Of a stretch of 64,000 bases of DNA, positions 38,214 to 45,974 are shown one piece after another. How positions within the stretch are numbered: the first letter of the stretch is position 1; every line of letters starts with the position of its first letter. Below the pieces are notes generated by a model. The model saw only the letters and a list, made by a program, of their open reading frames with translations. It was not told the DNA's origin and did no database searches. This DNA comes from JBGTCD01 sp041749015 (lineage in GTDB: Bacteria; Bacteroidota; Bacteroidia; Cytophagales; Cyclobacteriaceae): the NCBI GenBank assembly GCA_041749015.1, contig JBGTCD010000038.1:1-64000 (forward strand). The letters are read 5' to 3'. The position numbers and the translations under genes are program-made.

Positions 38214-40178
38214 ATGTCAAAATTTCATCAGGCCTTTGCTCTGCTTATTATCGGATTATTCTTTTTTCCAATCGATGCTATTTCTCAGAGGACGACTACT
38301 TACGATAGTATCCTGGTAATTAGCGACAAAACCTATTTGGCTAAATTTCAATTTTATACGGAGGGAAAAGATACCATTTTTCATGGTCCCTTTGAGCTTT
38401 CTCAGCAGTTTGAAAGCCAGCAAGATGAATATGAATTTTCCTCACTGAGTGGGCATTTTGAGCGCACTGTACCTGTCAAAAATTGGGAATTAAGGCAAGG
38501 TACCTTTGTGCCGACCGGCGAAGGATTTTACAAAGATTATACTTTCTCATATAAGGTAAACGGGACCGAGTTTCTGGCTCTGGGAGGTTTTGAAAAAGGC
38601 AATAGATCGACCGAATGGGAAATTTATGATTTGAAAATAAAAAATTCCAAAATCAGTGATACCACCTTGTATGTAAAGATGCCTTTTAGATTCAATAAGG
38701 CTTTGGGGGAGTTTGAAATGCAAATGGAGAACGATTTTTTTGAGGGGAGAATCGGTGAAAAAGAGTTTACGGAGGGGACCTGGTCCTACTATCGGATTGA
38801 TGCCAATGGAGGAAAGTCACTGGTAAAACAATGGGTATTTGAAGAGCACTTACTCACTAAAAAAATTCTCTATAAAAATGGGGAGACTTTTGTTCTGGAC
38901 CTTTCTCAAAATCCTGGAGACATTGGTAAACTTGTCAATGTTAAGCTGGACGAGAAATACCTTAATATTCTTGATCTTAAAGCCTTTATTAATAATCCCC
39001 AATTATTAGGGGAGTATAGGGAGGAACAAAAAATCAGTGATTTATTTGAGAAACTAATCAATAATTTTGAGAAAATTGATGATAAATCTTTTGCGGTGAC
39101 TGGGGTGGCTTTGACTCCCAATGTGAATACCAAGCTTATGGAGTTCCCTTTTTCTGATAAAGAGGAGGCGCTTATGTCTGATATTGTAAGCAGCTATGCA
39201 TTTGCTGATAGTCTGGTCAATTCTTTAGTAGATGATACACAAATTAACATTGCCAGCATTTCTACAGAAAAGGTAGCCTGGTATAAAGCTGCGATAATTT
39301 CTATAAGGGAAAAATTTCTTGAGCCAGTAAATGAAATGATTTTATTATATGAGAATCAAAGTCTCAAATATTTGAACAGACAAAGATTGATCAATAAGAA
39401 AATAGATTTTACTGAAGCGGTTGATTTTACCTATTTATTTGAAAAGGATACGATACAGGATCAGTATAAATTTGAATCTGATTATTCATTTTTAGAGAAT
39501 AATGGTCCCTCTTTAAAAACACTGAATTTATATTTTGAGAGTCTTAATAAGGAATTGCTCTCACTAAGGAATAGCTTGTATGAGTATATCGATATTTATC
39601 AGAAAGAAGAAAGACTTGTACAGCTCGAATCAGCAATGATGGAGCAATATGAAAGCTTGAAAAATTTGAATGACTCTATCATCAGTGCTCAGCATAATGA
39701 TTTAGCTGGTTTAGATGTGCGGGTGGCGATTAATGATTTTGCTGAAAAAGAATTAAGTAAGTATTCTAATTTACCAAGTGTTGAGGAAAAAATGGGCGCT
39801 GTTGAACCATTGATTGAGTGTTTTAGTAAAGCACACGAACTTGTTTTTGCAGTTCAGAATACTCCTGAAAATACTTACACTATTAGGGGAGCATACACCA
39901 AACAGGTTTTTAACCCATATACTTTTACTGAAATGGAAGAGAAGATTAAGCCTGCTATTTTCAAGGCTTTTAATGAGCAACTGCTACCAGGCATTTTTGA
40001 AAATCTCCAAAAATTGAATTGTAATAATCTGGAGGCCTACACCAGAAATTTTGAAATACTATATGAAGGCATGATTGACTTGCTCAAGCAAGATACCAAA
40101 AGGCAGGAACGAAGAGTAAGAAAGTCCAATGATGCTCCAAAAGCGGCAAGTGCATTAAATTTAAACCTCAAGTTTTAA
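38214..40178 (+). CDS. Exported protein of unknown function with MORN/YwqK-like N-terminal region
   Basis: A signal peptide (residues 1-24, ending AISQ) is followed by a beta-strand-rich region (about 25-240) with repeating short strand units such as GFYKDYTFSYKVNG and GTWSYYRIDANGG that resemble MORN-variant/YwqK repeats. The remaining 400 residues are strongly helical and charged, probably coiled coil, with a basic tail. I do not recognise a named family. It lies 15 bp upstream of the DUF2490 gene and heads a three-gene envelope run. Confidence 0.75.
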   Translation: MSKFHQAFALLIIGLFFFPIDAISQRTTTYDSILVISDKTYLAKFQFYTEGKDTIFHGPFELSQQFESQQDEYEFSSLSGHFERTVPVKNWELRQGTFVPTGEGFYKDYTFSYKVNGTEFLALGGFEKGNRSTEWEIYDLKIKNSKISDTTLYVKMPFRFNKALGEFEMQMENDFFEGRIGEKEFTEGTWSYYRIDANGGKSLVKQWVFEEHLLTKKILYKNGETFVLDLSQNPGDIGKLVNVKLDEKYLNILDLKAFINNPQLLGEYREEQKISDLFEKLINNFEKIDDKSFAVTGVALTPNVNTKLMEFPFSDKEEALMSDIVSSYAFADSLVNSLVDDTQINIASISTEKVAWYKAAIISIREKFLEPVNEMILLYENQSLKYLNRQRLINKKIDFTEAVDFTYLFEKDTIQDQYKFESDYSFLENNGPSLKTLNLYFESLNKELLSLRNSLYEYIDIYQKEERLVQLESAMMEQYESLKNLNDSIISAQHNDLAGLDVRVAINDFAEKELSKYSNLPSVEEKMGAVEPLIECFSKAHELVFAVQNTPENTYTIRGAYTKQVFNPYTFTEMEEKIKPAIFKAFNEQLLPGIFENLQKLNCNNLEAYTRNFEILYEGMIDLLKQDTKRQERRVRKSNDAPKAASALNLNLKF

Positions 40179-40193
40179 TCTTCTCAAATTCAA

Positions 40194-41003
40194 ATGAATA
40201 ACAATATTTTAATATTGATTTTGGTACTTGTTATCTTTTTTCCAAAGCCAGTTAAGGCTCAGGAGGAGAGAGAAAGGATTTTGGAGGATATGGAATCCAA
40301 TCTTTGGATGGGCTCTTATAATAAATTCAGATTATCCGACAAGCTATTTTGGAGAGCGGAGTTCCACTACCGAAGAGGAAATTACGAGGGCACCCCATTC
40401 GTAGGTAGAATGGCTCAGATCTATAACCGCCATGCCATTAATTATTTAGTATCACCTAATTTCAGTGTTTCTCTGGGAGGGGTGCTGCGCTTAAATTTTA
40501 CCCCTGATCCCGGCAATGATGAATTTGAACCTGTAGTACATGAGCCTCGGATCTGGCACGAGTACCTGTTTGTCATGCCATTCCCCAGATTTCAGGTTTT
40601 CCATAGGATTCGCATCGAACATCGATGGAGCAAGTCAAACAGGATTGATGCCGATTGGATTTACCGAGACCGTTGGCGGTATAAGTTTTATATGAATATC
40701 CCAATCAACAACCGGCAATTAGTGCCCGGCACATTTTATTTTACGCCAGATGTCGAAATAATTATGCATAGTGGGAAGCAGGTTATTGACAGCCCTTTGG
40801 AAGATTTGAGGATTTACCCCTCAGTTGGTTATATTGTCAATCCGAGAATAACCTATACAGCAGGGCTGATGTATACCACCGGTCAAAGGTTAAATGACGG
40901 CACCATATACAGGCAAAGGTGGGTGATTAGAATCAATGCTTATATTTCCCTGGATTTCCGAAAAGAAGAAAAGAAAATTCCAACAATTAAATTATCAGAC
41001 TAG
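40194..41003 (+). CDS. DUF2490 domain-containing outer membrane protein
   Basis: A signal peptide ends at VKAQ (about residue 22). The mature protein matches DUF2490: LWMGSYNKFRLSDKLFWRAEFHYRRG, paired amphipathic strands, and RIRIEHRWSKS, consistent with a small beta-barrel. The family is found mostly in Bacteroidota with no known function. It is 8 bp upstream of the MORN-repeat gene. Confidence 0.85.
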   Translation: MNNNILILILVLVIFFPKPVKAQEERERILEDMESNLWMGSYNKFRLSDKLFWRAEFHYRRGNYEGTPFVGRMAQIYNRHAINYLVSPNFSVSLGGVLRLNFTPDPGNDEFEPVVHEPRIWHEYLFVMPFPRFQVFHRIRIEHRWSKSNRIDADWIYRDRWRYKFYMNIPINNRQLVPGTFYFTPDVEIIMHSGKQVIDSPLEDLRIYPSVGYIVNPRITYTAGLMYTTGQRLNDGTIYRQRWVIRINAYISLDFRKEEKKIPTIKLSD

Positions 41004-41011
41004 ATCATTTT

Positions 41012-41890
41012 ATGCAATTATTCAAAAAGGTTTTAATCACTTTGTTTGCAATCATTTTACTGGTTGCATTATGGGCTACGTACCATCTTAATCAGAAAAA
41101 TACCGAGCTGGAATTTGACTTACATGCTTCTCAGAGCAGACTAACCATTATAGAAAAGCAACTCAGCCTGCTCAATCAAAAATCTACAGCGGATGAGTTA
41201 TTCATTAGAGGGAATTATGATTCTGCATTAGTCATCTACAATTCTATTGCCGATTCGTTGGAGGATAATTACTTTATGGAGGCCCGCTTTGCAACCATTA
41301 ATCGGTATAAAAATTTACGAACAGCACTTGACAGTACCCAATCTACCGGCACTTATAAAATGGCGCAATTAGAAAGGACCATGGAAAATGAGATGGAAAG
41401 GCGTGCCGGAACTTTTGAAAATCAATTGGATTCGATCAAAGATTTTTACAAATCTGAGATCAAAGAAATTAATTTGAAACTGGCCGAGACCAGGAACAAA
41501 TTACAGGAAGTTCCTAAAATCGACCGCCTCACTTTTTTTAACAGGAACGGAACCAGAATCATTTATTTTGGGGAAGTTAGTAATGGAAAAGCTGATGGCA
41601 ATGGTGTAGGCCATTTCAGCACATTCAGTTTTTATGATGGAGAGTGGAAAAATAACATGAGGCATGGAAAGGGGACTTACTTATGGGTGGATGGCCATAA
41701 ATACGTTGGTGAATATGTGAATGACAAGCGCGAAGGGGAAGGTACCTATTTTTGGATTACTGGTGACCGGTATGAGGGCAATTGGAAGGATGACAAAAGA
41801 AATGGATATGGCATCATGTATGATGGTGACAACCAGGTAAAATTCAAAGGAGACTGGAAAGACGGGGAGTTGGTAAAGGCGGCTAATTGA
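41012..41890 (+). CDS. MORN-repeat protein with N-terminal membrane anchor and coiled coil
   Basis: One hydrophobic helix (about residues 7-26) anchors the protein. Helical segments follow (30-60 and 115-165, coiled coil, with a short TPR-like stretch ELFIRGNYDSALVIYNSIAD between). The C-terminal part has four to five MORN repeats, for example YDGEWKNNMRHGKGTY, YVGEYVNDKREGEGTYFW and YEGNWKDDKRNGYGIMY. MORN repeats act in membrane association or protein binding. It is the last of the run 38214-41890 and converges on the beta-barrel gene with a 10 bp gap. Confidence 0.85.
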   Translation: MQLFKKVLITLFAIILLVALWATYHLNQKNTELEFDLHASQSRLTIIEKQLSLLNQKSTADELFIRGNYDSALVIYNSIADSLEDNYFMEARFATINRYKNLRTALDSTQSTGTYKMAQLERTMENEMERRAGTFENQLDSIKDFYKSEIKEINLKLAETRNKLQEVPKIDRLTFFNRNGTRIIYFGEVSNGKADGNGVGHFSTFSFYDGEWKNNMRHGKGTYLWVDGHKYVGEYVNDKREGEGTYFWITGDRYEGNWKDDKRNGYGIMYDGDNQVKFKGDWKDGELVKAAN

Positions 41891-41900
41891 GGAATTCCTC

Positions 41901-42548
41901 TTACTCTTTGTTGGATAATGATTTAAAAAAGTCCTCTTTAAGTTTAAATCGACCATAAACCTGCAGTACCTTGGATAAAGGCAAACTTCGGTTATCGGCA
42001 AAAATATTTTCGTGAGATTGAAGGGGTACAAAACTGTGATTGTACCTGAGCCCAAAAGTGATCTGGTCATTCCAATCATATTCCAGACCGAATAAAGTGG
42101 AATAATCAAATCTGGGAGCAATCCCTCCTAATCCAATCTTTTGATTTTGACCATCCTCTGAAAATCGAAAAGCACCTCCCAAAAGCATGCTGGGTTGAAA
42201 CCCTAAATTGAAGGTGACCTGGTTGGTAATCTCAATCCCAAAAAGGATGGGTAGATCAATATAATATAAATTGATATTTCTTCTGTTTTCCTGGTCCCAG
42301 TTCCAGGACCCTTTTTGGGTCAAAAGAAGCTCGATTTGTATGTAAGGGGACTCCTGAGGTCCAAATTTTTGGTAAGCCCCTACCTGCAATCCAGGCTTAA
42401 TACTTGACCCGCCCTGCCCATTAATTGTTGAAAATACAAAGCCCCCCTTAACCCCAAAATCCTGTGCAAAAAGGACTGTCTGAAACGTAAAAGACATAAA
42501 AATGGCCGCTAAGAAAATCAGAACTATTTTCAAATTCTTTTTTTTCAT
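41901..42548 (-). CDS. PorT-family outer membrane beta-barrel protein
   Basis: A signal peptide (about residues 1-28, ending LFAQ) leads an eight-stranded barrel pattern that begins DFGVKGGFVFSTINGQGGSS, the usual opening of PorT/OMP_b-brl proteins. Later strands include IQIELLLTQKGSWNW and FGLEYDWNDQITFGLRYN. General members of the family have no known role, so this should not be equated with the type IX component PorT without more evidence. Confidence 0.85.
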   Translation of the reverse strand: MKKKNLKIVLIFLAAIFMSFTFQTVLFAQDFGVKGGFVFSTINGQGGSSIKPGLQVGAYQKFGPQESPYIQIELLLTQKGSWNWDQENRRNINLYYIDLPILFGIEITNQVTFNLGFQPSMLLGGAFRFSEDGQNQKIGLGGIAPRFDYSTLFGLEYDWNDQITFGLRYNHSFVPLQSHENIFADNRSLPLSKVLQVYGRFKLKEDFFKSLSNKE

Positions 42549-42689
42549 GCTGCAAAAATATACATTAACCGTAAAAGAATAAACTTAAATGAATTTACTT
42601 TAGAAGGACCTTAGAACTTATGCGTTCATTTTGGAGTTTAATAAGTGTCTGTTTATAGGGTTATTTTCAACGAACTTAAACTAAAATTT

Positions 42690-43118
42690 ATGAAACTATT
42701 CTTTTCAATGCTATTTATGGCTGGGGCATTTTTTATAATCTCTGCCCATACTACAGAAAATGCCAGCCAACTTTCAGAGGCAGAAATCGCTCCTTTAAAA
42801 ACCAATGGTGACGGTTGGCATGTACGAATTTGTGCCACAGAAACCACTGCTAATGTCCTGAAATTTTCTGCCGGAGCAGCAAATGATAGTAACGACAAAA
42901 CTAAAAATTTCAAATGGCGGCAGGGGCGTGATAATGTGGTGGAAATCCCTAAAGACTATAGGTACAAAACAGACTTGTATCTTGAAGTAAGCCTTGGAAA
43001 TAATGAAAGAGCTACTATATGCCTTCTGTACGATAACAGAGTGGTCAAAACCTTCAATGTAACCCAGGAAATCAAGATCACGATCAATAATGCAGAAACT
43101 GACTCTTGTCCTTGTTAA
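42690..43118 (+). CDS. Small secreted protein of unknown function
   Basis: The 142-residue product has a signal peptide (residues 1-18) and a hydrophilic, beta-rich mature part with Cys at three sites, ending in a CPC motif at the extreme C-terminus. The CPC could bind metal or form a disulphide. I preferred ATG 42690 because it places the signal at the N-terminus; a start at 42645 would add 15 residues ahead of it. It lies 12 bp upstream of fahA, so it may share that transcript. No family is recognised. Confidence 0.7.
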   Translation: MKLFFSMLFMAGAFFIISAHTTENASQLSEAEIAPLKTNGDGWHVRICATETTANVLKFSAGAANDSNDKTKNFKWRQGRDNVVEIPKDYRYKTDLYLEVSLGNNERATICLLYDNRVVKTFNVTQEIKITINNAETDSCPC

Positions 43119-43130
43119 ATAATTATTTTT

Positions 43131-44417
43131 ATGCTTGAATTAAAGGCCAATAACCCGGATCTGAAATCCTGGGTCGAGGTCCCGGTTGGCAGCGATTTCA
43201 CTATACAAAATCTCCCCTTTGGCATTTTTAGTACCAAAGGCAACGACCCCAGGGTTGGTGTGGCCATTGGCGATCATATACTGGATCTATCGGTTTTAGC
43301 AGAGGCCGGAATGCTCAATATGGAGGCCGTCCCTGACCCTTCCGTTTTTTTTGAGAGGTTCCTCAATGACTTCATCGCTTTGGGCAAACCCGCCACCAGG
43401 GCTGTAAGGGATCGCATCTCAAAGCTCTTGCAAAAGGATAACCCTGAACTCAGAGACCATGCTGAGGTTTGCGATCAATGTCTGGTGCCAATGAGCAGTG
43501 CTACCATGCACTTGCCGGTGAAGGTGGGTGATTATACAGACTTCTACTCCAGTGAAGCCCATGCCACCAATGTGGGCACCATGTTTCGCGATCCTGACAA
43601 TGCCCTGCTGCCCAACTGGAAGCATATACCTGTTGGCTACCATGGCCGGGCGTCTTCCATTATTGTGTCAGGCACCGATATCCACAGGCCAAAGGGTCAG
43701 ACGATGCCAGAGGGTGCAGAAAAGCCGGTTTTCGGTCCTTCAAAGCTTCTTGATTTTGAACTTGAGATGGCCTTTATCATCGGCCAGGGTACACCGCTGG
43801 GGAGTTCTATTACCACAGCAGATGCAGACGACCATATTTTCGGCTTTGTGATCTTTAACGATTGGTCGGCCAGAGACATCCAAAAATGGGAGTATGTGCC
43901 TCTGGGGCCATTTCTTGGAAAGAATTTTGCCTCATCCATATCCCCCTGGATCGTCACCATGGATGCCATGGAGCCCTTCAGGACACCCGGACCAAAGCAG
44001 GATCCCGAGGTACTTCCTTATCTGAAGTATAAGGGCAATAAGCATTTTGATATGGATCTGGAAGTTTACCTCCAGCCCGAAGGCGGCCAGGTTACCAGAC
44101 TGGCAAAAAGCAATTTCAAGCATCTTTACTGGAATGTCAACCAGCAGCTCGCCCATCATTCGGTAAACGGTTGCAACATCAATCCCGGTGATATGTATGC
44201 CTCAGGCACCATCTCTGGTCCTGAGCCAGGATCATACGGGTCAATGCTGGAGCTATCCTGGAAAGGCACCAAACCACTATCACTACAGGATGGCAGCACC
44301 AGAAAATTCATTCAGGATGGTGATACGGTGATCATGAAAGCCTCTGGAGAAAAAAATGGTGTAAGAATCGGGTTTGGTGAGGTGCGGACCAGGGTATTGC
44401 CGACGGTTGGAGGGTAG
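43131..44417 (+). CDS. fahA: Fumarylacetoacetase
   Basis: The enzyme hydrolyses fumarylacetoacetate to fumarate and acetoacetate, the last step of tyrosine breakdown. The 428-residue product has the N-terminal SH3-like domain and the catalytic block DYTDFYSSEAHATNVGTMFR followed by WKHIPVGYHGRASSI, VIFNDWSARDIQKWEYVPLG and SISPWIVTMDAMEPF. No other tyrosine catabolism gene is nearby. A degenerate copy of its last roughly 200 bp is found 4.9 kb downstream at 49147-49277. Confidence 0.97.
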   Translation: MLELKANNPDLKSWVEVPVGSDFTIQNLPFGIFSTKGNDPRVGVAIGDHILDLSVLAEAGMLNMEAVPDPSVFFERFLNDFIALGKPATRAVRDRISKLLQKDNPELRDHAEVCDQCLVPMSSATMHLPVKVGDYTDFYSSEAHATNVGTMFRDPDNALLPNWKHIPVGYHGRASSIIVSGTDIHRPKGQTMPEGAEKPVFGPSKLLDFELEMAFIIGQGTPLGSSITTADADDHIFGFVIFNDWSARDIQKWEYVPLGPFLGKNFASSISPWIVTMDAMEPFRTPGPKQDPEVLPYLKYKGNKHFDMDLEVYLQPEGGQVTRLAKSNFKHLYWNVNQQLAHHSVNGCNINPGDMYASGTISGPEPGSYGSMLELSWKGTKPLSLQDGSTRKFIQDGDTVIMKASGEKNGVRIGFGEVRTRVLPTVGG

Positions 44418-44506
44418 GGTCTTTTTATTCTGATTTAAAAACATTGCCAATAGAAATGGTATTGGTAAATCTGAAAGTTGCTTTGATTTGAACTTTATAA
44501 AGGAAT

Positions 44507-45838
44507 TTAAAGCATATTTCCTGATATGACCCACCAAATAATTCCTGCGACAACACAGGATAATATCGTTTTCAGCATGTCCCACTTTAAGACAAAATAA
44601 ACAAAAAAGGAAAGTGCAGTAATGCCCAAAGATGCAAAATTTACAGTGCTTAAATCTGGTATGAATATTCTCAATGGTCCAATATTTTCTTCATCAACTA
44701 CCCGAAACAAGGTGTTGATTGAGAACCAAATACCCAGATTTAAAATTACGCCCGTCACTGCAGATGTTACCCCATTGAGAGCGTCAGTAAGATATTTATT
44801 GCCTCTGAGGTATTCAATGTATGGCGCACCCACAAAAACAAATAAAAAGCAGGGCGCAAATGTTACCCAGGTTGTTAATACAGATGCTAATATGCCTGCC
44901 CATATTGGATGCATATCTCCCGCCAGACGAAAAGCACCCATAAAGCCTACAAACTGCACTACCTGAATCAATGGGCCCGGGGTTGTTTCAGCCATGCCGA
45001 TTCCGTCCAACATTTCACCGGGCTGTAGCCAACCATAGTCTTCCACTGCCTTTTGTGCGATGTATGCCAATACTGAATATGCTCCCCCAAAGGTGACCAA
45101 AGCCGCTTTACTGAAAAACACACTTTCCTTAAAAAAAACACTTTCATTTCCGAAAAGTATTAAAACGATTATGATGGGCACAAACCAAATAATCATCCAA
45201 AGCCCAATTTTTTTAATAGCTTTCAAGAAATTTGGCTTTTCTATATAAAGTTCAAAGTCTTCATCTTCCACCACAACTCGTCTTTCAACCGTATTTGAAT
45301 AAAGTAATTTAGTCATTACGGTGCCCGCAATACCTGCCAAAAGTATAATCAAAGGAAATGGCAGGTTAAAGAAGAAAATTGCAATGAATGAAGCAATTGC
45401 GATGGAATACATCAAAGCATTCTTCAATGACTTTTTACCGATTTTTATAACAGCTCCGATTACTATAGCCAGAACAGCGGGTTTTATTCCAAAAAATATA
45501 GCCTGAACAATATCCAGATCATAAAAAGAGGCATATAAAATACTCAGCACCAAAATGGATAAAAAACCGGGCAAAATAAAAAGCAGACCTGCGGTCAAGC
45601 CACCTTTTGTCCTGTGTAGGAGCCAACCTGTATAGGTGGTCAATTGCTGGGCTTCCGGACCGGGAAGCAACATACAGTAATTCATGGCATGCAAAAATCT
45701 CTTCTCGCTAATCCATTTTGTTTCCTCAACCAATAGCCTATGCATAACGGCTATTTGCCCTGCCGGGCCGCCAAAACTATACAGAGCAATTTTAGTCCAA
45801 ACTTTAAGTGCTTCTTTGAAAGTTGGTTTTGCTGGCAT
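44507..45838 (-). CDS. chrA: ChrA family chromate transporter (two-domain type)
   Basis: ChrA proteins export chromate, a sulfate analogue, in the long two-domain form. Both halves are seen: KIALYSFGGPAGQIAVMHR with MNYCMLLPGPEAQQLTTYTGWLLH near the N-terminus, and KAALVTFGGAYSVLAYIAQK with GMAETTPGPLIQVVQFVGFMG in the second half. About ten to twelve membrane segments are expected in the 443-residue product. I chose ATG 45836-45838. It is the last gene of the Rrf2-receptor-chrA run. Actual substrate could be chromate, sulfate or another oxyanion. Confidence 0.9.
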   Translation of the reverse strand: MPAKPTFKEALKVWTKIALYSFGGPAGQIAVMHRLLVEETKWISEKRFLHAMNYCMLLPGPEAQQLTTYTGWLLHRTKGGLTAGLLFILPGFLSILVLSILYASFYDLDIVQAIFFGIKPAVLAIVIGAVIKIGKKSLKNALMYSIAIASFIAIFFFNLPFPLIILLAGIAGTVMTKLLYSNTVERRVVVEDEDFELYIEKPNFLKAIKKIGLWMIIWFVPIIIVLILFGNESVFFKESVFFSKAALVTFGGAYSVLAYIAQKAVEDYGWLQPGEMLDGIGMAETTPGPLIQVVQFVGFMGAFRLAGDMHPIWAGILASVLTTWVTFAPCFLFVFVGAPYIEYLRGNKYLTDALNGVTSAVTGVILNLGIWFSINTLFRVVDEENIGPLRIFIPDLSTVNFASLGITALSFFVYFVLKWDMLKTILSCVVAGIIWWVISGNML

Positions 45839-45868
45839 TTTTAGTGTATTGTCGTAATGTGAAAGATT

Positions 45869-45932
45869 TGGGGCAATCCAACATGCCAACTGATTTTGAT
45901 TGCCCCACCAAATTCAACCTCATAATTGGTGG
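45869..45932 (-). promoter_or_regulatory. Two adjacent hairpins in the receptor-chrA gap
   Basis: A perfect 10 bp inverted repeat, TGGGGCAATC at 45869-45878 and GATTGCCCCA at 45898-45907, has a 19 nt loop. A second, CCACCAA at 45905-45911 and TTGGTGG at 45926-45932, overlaps its right arm, so the two stems compete for 3 nt. No T run follows on the minus strand, so a simple terminator is unlikely; mRNA protection, attenuation or processing is possible. Confidence 0.55.
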
Positions 45933-45974
45933 TAAATCAAGCACAGTTCTTCCCAAATACAAAGAATAAAGATT

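Noticed and set aside
44441..44470. Weak inverted repeat CCAATA/TATTGG after fahA
   Set aside because: The stem is only 6 bp, AT-rich and without a T run, so it is not supported as a terminator.
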